DNA of 64,000 nt, from positions 67,501-131,500 of the forward strand of contig JAUJYZ010000311.1 of the NCBI GenBank assembly GCA_033675265.1, written 5' to 3'. Source of the stretch: Actinostola sp. cb2023. Taxonomy: Eukaryota; Cnidaria; Anthozoa; Actiniaria; Actinostolidae. The notes below the pieces were generated by a model. That model did no database searches and was not told the DNA's origin. It worked only from the letters and a program-made list of their open reading frames with translations. Position numbers and translations under genes: made by a program. Shown one piece after another: positions 22,804 through 32,901 of the stretch. Each line of letters opens with the position of its first letter. The first letter of the stretch is position 1.

Positions 22804-23817
22804 CCCTTTGACTCCCACGGCGCCCGAAACCGCCCGTAAAAATCGATACTGCTTTTAAAAATTCAAACTTTCTGAATTTTCGTAACATCGATCTCCTGAC
22901 CAGTTTTTAGTGACAACTAGATAACTCTTCAAATTTTAACTTCAAGTAAACTGACTTACAGGTCCGATTTCTGGGCACTAGTTCAATTTATTTTTCATAG
23001 AAATCAAAAATGCGCGTTTTTGACGCAATTTTACACCTCGAAAATGAACGACATTTGACTTGGATTTTCTTCCAAAATACATCCTTCCGAAACAAAACGC
23101 CACTTTCTCGGCAAACTTCCATCTCTCTTCTTGATATAGTCATGAATTTTTCACTCTCTCTTCCTTAGCTTGCAGAACAATAGCCATTTCCTTAGGGACC
23201 ACTTTCGCTAACACGTGTTTTCCTTCTGCACGCCCGAAAAGGATGCCGGGAAACATGCGGGAATTTCGGCGTAGATCTCCCCCGAAAATCCCTCTTTTAA
23301 GAATATATAGAGTGTCGAGCCACTCGGTCCTACAGGCAAAATATTGCACCGGTTGCATTCTTTACAAGTCCAAAGTCGCCAAAAATGCCTTTGTAGGTCC
23401 TGGAACCACCACAGAAAGACCAGAGAGACGATTTCACACTTGAGTCCGCCATTTTGAATTTCGAAACGGCAAGGTCGAAATGTGTTCGTGAATTCGTATC
23501 TAAACTCCTGAGTTCTTCCAGGAGAACGGTCTCTACCACACCAGTCAAGCTTAATGATGCTGTCCTGGGGGCTTCTGTGGTGAATAATGGCTATAAACAC
23601 TCTAAAAATGCAAAATAGTCCACTCCTAGCAGCTACGAACTCCTGTCCCTCGTGGCGATCCATGACAAGAGAAAGATTACGTCAGAACCTGAGCCCGTGG
23701 GCTTTCAGAACTGTCAAGATTTCCATGGAAACCCCTTATATGGAATCGAAATTTCCTATGACGTGATTAGGTCCAGAAAATCGCTAAAAAACTCAAAAAT
23801 CTCTGGGTGTCAAAGGG
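22804..23817. mobile_element. piggyBac-like non-autonomous element flanked by TTAA
   Basis: TTAA at 22800-22803 and 23818-23821 flank termini ccctttgactccca / tgggtgtcaaaggg, typical of piggyBac-class ends (CCYT at TTAA). The 1014 bp interior has no transposase; frames of up to 151 codons on the minus strand show no family motif. Lies just downstream of EDF1. Confidence 0.8.
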
Positions 23818-24032
23818 TTAAAGAGCTGGTTTGTTGTGCTACTGCTTCAGTAATCAGAACCATGAATAATTCAACAAGTTTATTGTTTTAATTTATTTGA
23901 GATCCACAATCAAGCAATACTGATGTTTAACTGTGCTTAACAGGACACTACATTCTGCCTTGATATTATATCATCTTTGTGGCGCTTGACAAGGTGAAAA
24001 AATGATGACCGTACAGGTTATCAAGGAACTTC

Positions 24033-27000
24033 TCATTTCTTCCCCTTGCCAGCATGCTCTAGAGGCATTCCTTTGTCTTTACCACGCAGTTTTAGACCTG
24101 GGAATGAATAGGATTGTAAATATTATCCATTTCGGAGTTGATATGTTCGAAAGGAATTGTGGGGCTGTTTTGAGGGACACCATTGCTGTCTATTTACTGT
24201 AAAACATGAGGAAATGAATGTTTTTTTTGCTATATTGAATACCGTCAAAAATCATTAATTCAGGCAACCTTGCGTTTACATGTACGAGTTCTAAACGTGA
24301 AATCTCAATAGTCCCTTTTCGCGGGTGTTTCTTGGTGCTACAGTCTGCATTGTATTCTTGGTTAGGTTTCTTTGTATGCAGGGTATTGTTTTGGTTCAAG
24401 TTCATTCTTCTCGTTCTTTGTGTTCATTGTCAAACGTCATCTGGTGTTCTGCAACACCAAGAAACCTCCCTTTTCGCGTTCACAGATGCCCGTTGTAAAA
24501 CCGTCTGTACTTATTGACATCAGGTGCATTTGTACAGGGTTTATAAGCCTTGAGTCAGTGTAAATTATTCACAAATATCAACAAAAACACGAACAAATGT
24601 TGGGGTGTTCGGAAAACTAAGACCCCCGAAACTAAGACCCTAAGACCCTAAGACCCTAAGAAATTATAAAATGTCCAAATCAGGCAAATCCAATGTTCTG
24701 TACTTTAATATTAATTGGGTGACGTTCAGCTCAGCTACAGCGGTCGACAAAAGTATCGCGAACACCCCTACCCCCACCTCCAATGTTGAAGCCTTAGCAA
24801 ATGATCAGAGCCAGCAGTTTGAAAAACAACTTTGTATTGGGGGAAAGGGGGTCACTGTAGAGCTAAGTGTTCGTGGACTTTTGTCGACCGCTGTCTGGGT
24901 GCCTGGGAGAGTTGTGAGCATGCGCAGCTAGCGCTGGTCGACATAAATCGGTTGATTATATATTTCGCAAAAATACGTCATTAGTTTAGAGTTTTTCACT
25001 TCTAGAAAGAACGTCATTTGGATGCTTCTACGTGACAACACATTATACCTGTAGTGACGTGAAACGCTTCTGCAGCTCCTATCGGAGTCACGATAACACG
25101 TCAAATTACTGTCTGATATTGACCAGATATGGTTTCTGTCCTCAGACAGCGGTCGACAAAAGTATCGCGAACACCCCTACCCCCACCTCCAATGTTGAAG
25201 CCTTAGCAAATGATCAGAGCCAGCAGTTTGAAAAACAACTTTGTATTGGGGGAAAGGGGGTCACTGTAGAGCTAAGTGTTCGTGGACTTTTGTCGACCGC
25301 TGTCTGGGTGCCTGGGAGAGTTGTGAGCATGCGCAGAGTCTTCAAGAAGACACTTAGTACAATTCAGAATTGGTTCCTGAGCGAGAGTGTCAATGTACTA
25401 AATACCATTTGCAAATGTAGCTGCACTTGATATAATAACTTCAATAAGTGTTAATGATGACATAATGAATGAGTAGCCCGAGAAACATATATTTCAAAGG
25501 TATTGTAATGAATTATAGCCTTTTACGTGTCTATTTACAAAGGAAATATATGCTAATTGTCAATGGTTAAGTCTGATGGTTAACTACACAAGTTAACCAC
25601 TCTACAGAAAGAGCTTTAGAACGGAAATAAATTGCATTTAATTAATAGAATGTTTCCCCAACAATATTCTACTTTCATACCAAATGTATACTACTACAAT
25701 AGTACGTTTGCTGTCCTTCGGACAGCAAAATTTCGATGGTTAACTGCACTGACTGTTGAGATAAAGAATTTGATACTTAATGTACACTTTAAATAAGTGC
25801 AGCTTAACCATTCACTTAACCATGGCCTTATTTGCCTTAAATTCTCGTGTTATACATCTATTTTTTACTATCACATACATTAGTAACCTCCAAAGATTTG
25901 CACTGTTAACGTTTTGAGGATTTGCATGTGAAGGGAGAAGAATTAGAGAGCGTAGTATATTGGACGGTTGACGGTAAATCAACATGTCAGTCAACCAAGC
26001 CAACCATTCGCTAAGTGATCTAAAAATAACATCGCTTGTAACAGTATATTTACCAAAACAACGATAAAATATAACTTCATATCTGCTGTCTTGAAAAGCA
26101 AGTCGTTTCTTTCTATCAACATATTTAACGAGTCCTTTTGTTCGTCATTTACTCTTTTAAGAGCAAGCCACCCACCATATCGGATGCGTTTCACTCTGCC
26201 GGACAACTGTTTAAGACGCTCTCTGTTTATATGCATTTACACACTAGCGCTGGTCGACATAAATCGGTTGATTATATATTTCGCAAAAATACGTCATTAG
26301 TTTAGAGTTTTTCACTTCTAGAAAGAACGTCATTTGGATGCTTCTACGTGACAACACATTATACCTGTAGTGACGTGAAACGCTTCTGCAGCTCCTATCG
26401 GAGTCACGATAACACGTCAAATTACTGTCTGATATTGACCAGATATGGTTTCTGTCCTCAGACAGCGGTCGACAAAAGTATCGCGAACACCCCTACCCCC
26501 ACCTCCAATGTTGAAGCCTTAGCAAATGATCAGAGCCAGCAGTTTGAAAAACAACTTTGTATTGGGGGAAAGGGGGTCACTGTAGAGCTAAGTGTTCGTG
26601 GACTTTTGTCGACCGCTGTAGTTCAAAAAAGTTTGAGTGATAAATTGCCGGGATGATATGCCGAATAGGACTTAAAATATCCTGTCTTTTCGACCTTTTC
26701 GGCTTTCCATGAATAAAACCACCCCCAGAAAAACAGCTTCTTACTTTGAGGAGTAAAATTCACGTATCCAGTGGTTTTCCAGTGGCAGTTTTTCAAATCA
26801 ATCAGTCAAGATAAGTCATGTCTTACGGCAGCGACAAAGCAGCCGCCATCTTTGACACAGGTAACCCATACACACAGGGATATACAAGAACTATTCTTCC
26901 AATTAGTTAATTTCATTCTTGAATGACATATTTACATATTAAATCCATCTTCTTGATGTTTTAAACCCGCGTATGGTTCTTTTGGTTGATAAGTCTAAAG

Positions 27001-30000
27001 GAGGAACGCTGTTTCCTTCCATTAGAACCGGCTCTATGGGTTTCCTGTGGTAGGGCATAATTGTGTTTGGGTTACCTGTGTTAAATATGGCGGCTACTGA
27101 CTATCCGTAAAAACTTATCTTGCCAACTGATTTGAAAAACTGCCACTGGAAAACCACTGGACACGTGAATTTTACTCCTCAAAGTAAGAAGCTGTTATTC
27201 TGGGGGTGGTTTTATTCATGGAAAGCCGAAAAGACAGGATATTTTAAGTCCTATTCGATATCATCGAGCCAACTATCACCGGCTCAGACGGCAGAGAAAC
27301 TCATGGAATTTTGAAGCTAAACGTGGTGCGAACACAGCCTTTCCTCTGTTCTCTTCTTTTTTTTATTAAAGTACAGAACATTGGATTTGCCTGATTTGAA
27401 CATTTTAAAATTTCTTAGGGTCTTAGGGTCTTAGGGTCTTAGGGTCTTAGGGTCTTAGTTTTGGGGGTCTTAGTTTTCCGAACACCCACAAATGTTGACA
27501 TGAAACAATATAAATATTTTTGAATTGCACGGACTGTTTTCTGAATCGAGGCTAAGCCTGTACAAATGCGTCTTTTGTCAAGGACAGTGGTTATCTCTAA
27601 ATAACGCGAAACTGGAGTACCGTATTTCAAATCATCTACATGATTGAACATTGATTGTCTACTAATATCAAGCCAACTACCAGTAATCACAAACAGGCAG
27701 AAAGTATTCTACTTACCAATGGCCCTTTCTATTTTGGCCAATATCTGGTTATTTGGAATAGCTTTTCCTTGTTCATAATCCATTATAACATTGGGCTTCT
27801 CGTTGATTTTCTGAGAATTCACAATAAAAGAGAAATCATTTGATTAATTATACACAATTATAACTAGGCTAACCATAGGTCAAAAATTGCGACCTCCGAA
27901 TTCGAAAACCAAGACAAATTGACAATCCTCCATGTACGTAAAAATGTTTTGATTTCGCGATCGTTTCTTGTCCATTTCAGCCGTGGGAACGGTCCTTTCT
28001 GATTGGTTGATTTTTACAGAGATGTGATTGCCGCTGTCATGTTACATAGGAGGCTAGTTATTGCAAGCCCGTGTACTACTGAACAGTTTTAGAAATCTAT
28101 TGACAGATAATTTTTCGCTCCGACGGCAATTATTATCACTGAAGAAAGACATTAGTATCAATCAATAAAAATCAACATACATGAACGATCTCTTATGAAC
28201 ACCTTTATCTTGAATTTAGAATAAAGTTTGGTACGGTTGGCGGCACGATATAAAACGAACGAGCTGTTAGGCAGATAATTCAGTGATCTGGGATGACTTG
28301 GTTTCCAAGAGATAGCATTTATACGGTACTAGGATTCGATCGACTACTTTATATGTTGCGGTCCACAGTGACAATCAGTGCAGCGACTTAGCACACAACA
28401 GAGCTGAAAGACTAACTATAATAACATTGCCTTCCCCTCGATATGTTGCTAACTAAAGCGATCGTCAACAATAAATGAAGATCTTTACATAATTCCATCG
28501 AAGAATCGGATATATTAAAAGTACGAGCAAAAAAGGCTTCGAATCCACTCTGCGCGAGTCACAAATGCCCAAATGAACGACGGGAACGTACGATATATGA
28601 CGTCAGGGCAAAAGTCACGTGAAAAAAATCTTTCTCCACTGAAAAACACAAATCGAGAATCGAGCTGGCATCTGAATACACAGGAAGCCCAACCAAAGAT
28701 TAGTGTTGCTCCCAGTTCGCTCGCTGGGGCTCGCTCACTGGTCGCAATAATTTATAATATGACTACTGTGACTGCGTGATGCAGTTCGTACGTGCGTGAT
28801 GCAGTTCGTACGTCATTACAGAAGCAATTCCCAGTTCCGTGAGGCCAGGGAGCAAATATTCGGTTAAAATCAGCTTCTTTGAGCTAATTTGAACTCCACG
28901 CCACTGTAGTTGCCTCGGTAGCTCAGTGGGTAGAGCACCTGTCATGAAATCGGGGTGTCGTGGGTTCGAATCCCGCTCGAGGCGTCTGATTTTTTTCGAA
29001 CATTTGTTCTGTCTATTCTTATCATAGTTTCTTTATCAGTATAATAATTTATTAGTTGATTTGATTTTGAACTCCTGGATTCCAATACTTGAGTTTGTGT
29101 GATGGGATTTTTGTACTGGAAACATCACTCACTTATAAGTTGGGCTTCCTGTGGTAGGCCTGACTCTAAAAATACTGTTTCGTCTTTGACCTCAAACATG
29201 AAAGTGACTCAGATACATCGCAGGCTCAGATATACGAGAACTTGCCGAATGAGATTGCTGAGTGATAACGAAGTGCTTTGTTGTAAATGTGCATGCGAGA
29301 GCACATAATCGAAGGCTCAGATATAAATGTAGGAAAATTGCTGAGTGATTGAACAAAGTTCTTGTTAGATTGTAAACTGTTGAGCCACAAACATTAATTT
29401 CAATTTGGTCAGTGGTAACATTGAGAAATTAGCCTCTCTCCCCCTCCCCCACTGTAGCCAGCAAAGTAAGCTACATGTACACTGTACCAATGTTTGCTCA
29501 ATCAACAAAGATAGTGAGATTATAAAATACAATTCCCCAGGGGAGAGGGGGATGGGGACTCCCATACATGATGCGACAGGGATGGTTGTCGCTGACCTAC
29601 ATGTACATGTATTAGGGTTTGAAATCTGCAACTTGGGATCTCAGACTTAAAAGGAACATCAAGACACCAAGTCGGTACCTTTTAGGTTGTATGTTAGCAA
29701 ATAAAATAATGAAAGTTGCAGATTTTAATTCCGTTTACGTTTGTTTTGCGAAGCTTCCGAGGCATCGCAAATTACCGCAAGATGCAACTTTACTGATTAT
29801 AATATTTATTGTTTTAGACTCTGTACCTCTTAGAGGTAAACATTATTTAATGCCACGCCCACTTGGAAGCAACTCGGATACCTTTTAGGGGTCATTTTCG
29901 AAATTTCTAGTGTCGGAGCATCATCGTCACTTTCGTATGGGAGTCCCCCCCCCCCCCCCCCCCCCCCCCTTGATTTACTGAAAAGTTTAAGTTTACAGTG

Positions 30001-32681
30001 TACAACAAGACTGCATGGTTAAGTACTTACCGTTGCAAGTTCTTTTTGTGTAAATTTCTTGTCCACTCTTCCTTTCTGAATTAGTTTACCAACATCCAGA
30101 GTAAGTTTTACGTCTGCAATATTACAGTTAAATACAGTATTATGATCAGTAGTTCAAATGGAAGTATTCCATCATATTTAATCTGATTGTTGGCATCTTA
30201 CAATGTAGCTCTTTTGGCTTGCACTGACACTTTTTTGGACAGATAATGTTAAAGCCTTATGTGCCTACTTGGTGCGAAGAGAGATGATGATGATGATGAC
30301 ATGATGATGACATGATGATGATGAAGGGTACTTTTGCCAAAACTGTTCCAATCCCCTCTTTCTGAATTTCCTGGATCCGCCCCTGCTGAGTTGAAAAATG
30401 GGCTTTCTTTTTCTTGTTACCACAAATCACCAACTGGGTACTACCAAGGCGCATGCGCTCTGTGCCACTGAGGAAACCGAAGACTCGTTGCTGAAGCCAG
30501 TGCCAAGTGAATTAATGCTTAATTATATAGAGCATCTTGTTTCAAAATATTCAAGTGTTAATATTATTGTGAAGCTGGTTGTTCAAAGAGTGTACAGTGG
30601 CTATCCGTTGGACCATTCAATAAATCCTTTATGATCCAGTGGGATCAATTTATTGGAGGTTTCTTGGTGTTGCAGAACACCATACGACGTTAGACAATGA
30701 ACACAAAGAACGAGAAGAATGAACTTGAACCAAAACAATACCCTGCATACAAAGAAACCTAACCAAGAATACAATGCAGACTGCAACACCAAGAAACACC
30801 CAATTTATTGGATAACAGCATCAACTTATCCACTGGCTAATCAATTTATCCAATCGATATGTGTTAATACAATATAATAATTATTGTATTTAGATCTTAG
30901 TTTTATATTATTTTACAGTACTTTAGATTTTAAGTCTCCCCGATTAGTAGGGCACTTGTGCCCAGCTAGAAGATTTATTGAGACATTAATAAAGTTATTA
31001 TTATTATTATTATTATAATATCCACTCTTTCAACAACAGACCCCTTGAATAGTAATAGTAATTTCATGTGTGCATAACTAGTGATATAAACTTAGATTTT
31101 AGATTTTAATCTAATTAATTTTTAGACTGAGAATGAATGTGTGTGTGTGTGTCCCCAATTAGTATGTAGCGCACTAGACACGGCAAGACACATTAACAAA
31201 GTTCATTATAATTATAACAAATAGACATACGATGTAATTCGTCCGTTTCTCTATCCAGCTTTGCAGTGTCTTTATTAGTTGAATGCTGCCTATTCCCGCC
31301 TGCTGAAACTACAGGGAGGGAAAACATAATTATTATATAATAAATACAACATATAACTTACATGTATCTTTAGTTAAGAAAAACACATTACAGTATAATA
31401 ATATTTAAAGGGGGACTAGCTAGTACATGATTGTACGTAAATCGTTCAAAATTTAATTTAGCCAAAACTCCTTAGAAACAATCTTCAAGGGTCTTATAAT
31501 CACTAATTAAAATATTTTCTCAATATTGGAGAGGGAAGTACTATATTTTTATGAATCTTTAGAGGTGTCAGTGACGTCACTTATACTCAACCCAAACTCA
31601 GCTCCATATATTTCTTTGTATTTTTTGATCAAAATATATGAACGGTTTGTTCCTAACAGCTCTGCACTGAAGAAAACTAATCAAATATTCAACCCTTTAG
31701 AAGCACAAATAAGGTAAGTAAACTCCTTCACACAAACGTTTAGCTTCATAGAAAGAAATTAATTCAAGACATTAAACATGAAGAAATGCATGGAGCGAAG
31801 CTGTGTTGATTGTTTGGGTTGAGTACGTGACGTCACTGACACCTCTAAAGATTCATAAAAATGTATTACTTCCCATTGGAATCTCTGAGAAAAAAATTAA
31901 CCAGTGATTGTATGGGTCTTTGAGATTATTTCAGTGAAGTTTCAGCTAAATCAAATTTTGAACGATTAACGTACTAGTCCCCCTTTAATAATTTGTAAAA
32001 TGTATGAAAAAGTTGTAAAATATGAAAAAGAGAAATTTTATATTTTCAGAATACACATTTGGACAAAATAACTCGGCAGAATCATTCGTATTTAATTAAT
32101 ATTTGAGGATTGATTTGATGATGCAACATTCTAACAATAACAGAAATACAGTGGAACCTCCCATAAGCGACCACCCAAAATGTCAAGCTTTGTGGTGGCT
32201 TACGAGAGGTATCAACTGTATAGTGATTTGACTTGGAACTGAACTTTTTGTATTTTGGAAAACTGGTCGCTTTAATAGGAGAGGTGGTCGCTTACGAGAT
32301 TGGTCGCAACCGGAGGTTCAACTCACTGTAATGTAAGTTACCAGTTAATAAGTATGAACATTGAAAGTTGTACAATAAATAAGCTTAATGTAGTTATTCT
32401 GATGTATTCTAAACACTTACATTTCTCGGTTGTATCGATTTTCTCACCATGCCTTTGTGCACTTGCTACTGCCTAAAACACAACCATTTATAACAATAAG
32501 AAACAACAACGTGCAATGTACATGACTGGTGTCTACATACAACGTGTTCATTCAAAGCCATATCTTCCATATCATTTAAACACGATTATCTGTCATTTTG
32601 TACCTGTTTAGATCGCATTTCTGCAGCTCTGGGAGTTTTTTTCTTTAGGTATGTCACAGAATCCCAATCAGATTCGGCCAT
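24033..32681 (-). CDS. EDF1: Endothelial differentiation-related factor 1 / multiprotein bridging factor 1 (six exons)
   Basis: MBF1 is a small helix-turn-helix coactivator that bridges TBP and sequence-specific factors and also binds collided ribosomes. Exons on the minus strand: 32681-32604, 32472-32421, 31302-31231, 30113-30031, 27810-27717, 24097-24033. The phases fit throughout and give 147 residues (human 148). Seen: [66 protein letters not shown], then the HTH core [19 protein letters not shown] and [18 protein letters not shown], ending [13 protein letters not shown] and a lysine-rich tail. Intron 5 is 3.6 kb and holds a 2.9 kb insertion inside an older repeat. Divergent from NFKBIL1. 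Confidence 0.97.
24098..24322. other. EDF1 intron 5, 3' end
   Basis: Short intron sequence merging at about 24300 into the family 3 repeat. No further features. Confidence 0.4.
24323..24469 (-). mobile_element. MITE family 1, copy 2
   Basis: 147 bp, opening gggtgtttcttggtgctaca and closing gcaacaccaagaaacctcc, in inverse orientation to copy 1, with 8 bp duplication CTTTTCGC at 24315-24322 and 24470-24477. It interrupts the family 3 repeat: the uninterrupted copy reads gaacgcgaaaagggactatt at about 12313 (inverse strand). Confidence 0.92.
24737..24894 (+). mobile_element. 158 bp MITE (ACAGCGGTCGACAAAAGT ends), copy A
   Basis: Perfect 18 bp terminal inverted repeats. Shares its right flank (ctgggtgcctgggagagttg) with copy B but not its left flank. 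Confidence 0.85.
24928..25145 (+). repeat. 218 bp segment, first copy of a direct duplication
   Basis: From ctagcgctggtcgacataaa to tttctgtcctcag; an apparently identical copy is at 26244-26461. Each stands immediately left of a 158 bp MITE. Confidence 0.85.
25146..25303 (+). mobile_element. 158 bp MITE, copy B
   Basis: Same length and ends as copy A. It shares its left flank (218 bp) with copy C and its right flank (about 33 bp, to gcatgcgcag) with copy A. Confidence 0.85.
25304..26243. other. Interior of the 2.9 kb element, unassigned
   Basis: AT-rich with several short frames and no recognisable domain. If the element ever carried a transposase, none is detectable here. Confidence 0.5.
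26244..26461 (+). repeat. 218 bp segment, second copy
   Basis: Direct repeat of 24928-25145, running into MITE copy C. Confidence 0.85.
26462..26619 (+). mobile_element. 158 bp MITE, copy C
   Basis: Same ends and length as copies A and B; its right flank is different (agttcaaaaaagtttg). Confidence 0.85.
26648..27275. mobile_element. Foldback inside the 2.9 kb element
   Basis: Arms of about 165 bp (gatgatatgccgaataggac... / ...gtcctattcgatatcatc) are nearly identical, including ccactggaaaaccactgga. The apex carries two same-strand copies of the recurrent motif (27037 tgggtttcctgtggta and 27067 tgggttacctgtgtta) and an atatggcggct block. Confidence 0.8.
27811..28911. other. EDF1 intron 4, 3' part
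   Basis: No exon seen. A motif copy (acacaggaagcccaacc) lies at 28676-28692, and a short direct duplication (gcgtgatgcagttcgtacgt, 28774 and 28793). Confidence 0.5.
28912..28984 (+). tRNA. tRNA-like gene or tRNA pseudogene (apparent anticodon TGA)
   Basis: 73 bases fold as a cloverleaf: acceptor GCCTCGG/TCGAGGC, D arm GCTC...GAGC with A-box TAGCTCAGTGGGTAGAGC, T arm GTGGG-TTCGAAT-CCCGC with B-box GGTTCGAATCC, and a T run just after. The anticodon arm is weak: a mismatch next to the loop and A instead of the universal T33. The loop CATGAAA would give TGA (serine), yet there is no long variable arm as serine tRNAs have. More likely a tRNA-derived repeat head or a decayed gene. In EDF1 intron 4, antisense to EDF1. 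Confidence 0.6.
29135..29310 (+). mobile_element. Repeat family 2, partial copy 3
   Basis: Begins aagttgggcttcctgtggta followed by ggcctgactctaaaaatac and cgtctttgacctcaaa, matching copy 2 at 57040-57110; the 3' part is missing or diverged. Confidence 0.65.
29311..30030. other. EDF1 intron 4, 5' part
   Basis: No exon. 29945-29970 is a run of about 24 C. ccacatgtacatgtat-type acatgt arrays occur, as elsewhere in the window. Confidence 0.5.
30271..30328. repeat. (GAT)n microsatellite in EDF1 intron 3
   Basis: gatgatgatgatgatgacat units, about 58 bases. Confidence 0.9.
30655..30801 (+). mobile_element. MITE family 1, copy 3
   Basis: 147 bp with AATTTATT duplicated at 30647-30654 and 30802-30809; same ends and orientation as copy 1. 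In EDF1 intron 3. Confidence 0.92.
30925..31225 (+). repeat. Two retroposon 3' tails ending in (ATT)n or similar
   Basis: 30935-31018: agtctccccgattag ... gagacattaataaag(ttatta)n. 31140-31215: tgtccccaattagtatgtag ... aagacacattaacaaagttca. The same signature recurs at 43448-43525, 59245-59440 and 61335-61425. This looks like the 3' end of a LINE (CR1/L2-like tail) or a SINE that borrows it; no reverse transcriptase is present. Confidence 0.65.
31409..31984. mobile_element. TTAA-flanked foldback MITE in EDF1 intron 2
   Basis: Termini agggggactag / ctagtcccct with TTAA outside both ends (31405-31408, 31985-31988). The inner arms (tctttagaggtgtcagtgac gtcact... and inverse) are well preserved. 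Target site suits piggyBac or Kolobok. Confidence 0.8.
32149..32328. mobile_element. Tc1/mariner (Tigger/pogo-like) MITE, copy 1
   Basis: TA on both sides; ends cagtggaacctcc / ggaggttcaactcactg; interior repeats of ggtcgctta and acgagagg. A better preserved copy lies at 52604-52780. Such termini are common for pogo-type elements in animals. Confidence 0.8.
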
Positions 32682-32901
32682 TTCTGTTTAAATTGGTGAA
32701 AAAACTTGCAAAAACGTGATTACTGAGTCAGTTTGTTATGGTGGATTAGTATGACCTAATGCGCATGCTCTCTAGAAAGTGCTATGTATTGCGGGCTCAT
32801 AGTATTCCAAGATGGCGGACGAAGTGAACGTCGGTTTGATATATTTTTCTCTATTTTCTTCTCCTCTAGATCTTGAACTTCCTCTGTTTTAGGTCAACAT
32901 T
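32682..32901. promoter_or_regulatory. Bidirectional promoter region of EDF1 and NFKBIL1
   Basis: 220 bp between the EDF1 start (32681, minus) and the NFKBIL1 ATG (32902). Contains ccaagatggcggacgaag at 32808-32825, the third ATGGCGG core in a divergent gap. Its ATG (32812) could itself be the NFKBIL1 start through a 63-base intron (32830-32892) that keeps frame. Confidence 0.6.

Larger units (their letters stand above)
24603..27487. mobile_element. 2.9 kb element with about 110 bp terminal inverted repeats and a 10 bp target duplication, in EDF1 intron 5
   Basis: The termini GGGTGTTCGGAAAACTAAG... (24603-24714) and the inverse (27372-27487) enclose 2885 bp. ACAAATGTTG is present directly outside both ends (24593-24602, 27488-27497). 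The flanks together rebuild a family 3 repeat whose uninterrupted copy at 12196 has the site once. Just inside the tips are tandem ACCCTAAG octamers (three to five copies). A 9-10 bp duplication suits Mutator-like transposases, but no transposase is present; the interior holds three 158 bp MITEs and a foldback. Confidence 0.88.

Noticed and set aside
23208..23663. 151-codon minus-strand frame
   Set aside because: Inside a TTAA-flanked non-autonomous element; no piggyBac transposase motif or other domain seen.
24620..24660. Interstitial telomere
   Set aside because: The ACCCTAAG repeat has 8 bp, not 6 bp, periodicity and is part of a transposon's inverted termini.
24671..25430. Repeated 86-132 codon frames with the same peptide
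   Set aside because: They run through the 158 bp MITE copies; identity reflects duplicated DNA, not a conserved gene.
28912..28984. Firm call of a functional serine tRNA (TGA)
   Set aside because: A33 instead of T33, a mismatch in the anticodon stem and no long variable arm; kept only as tRNA-like.
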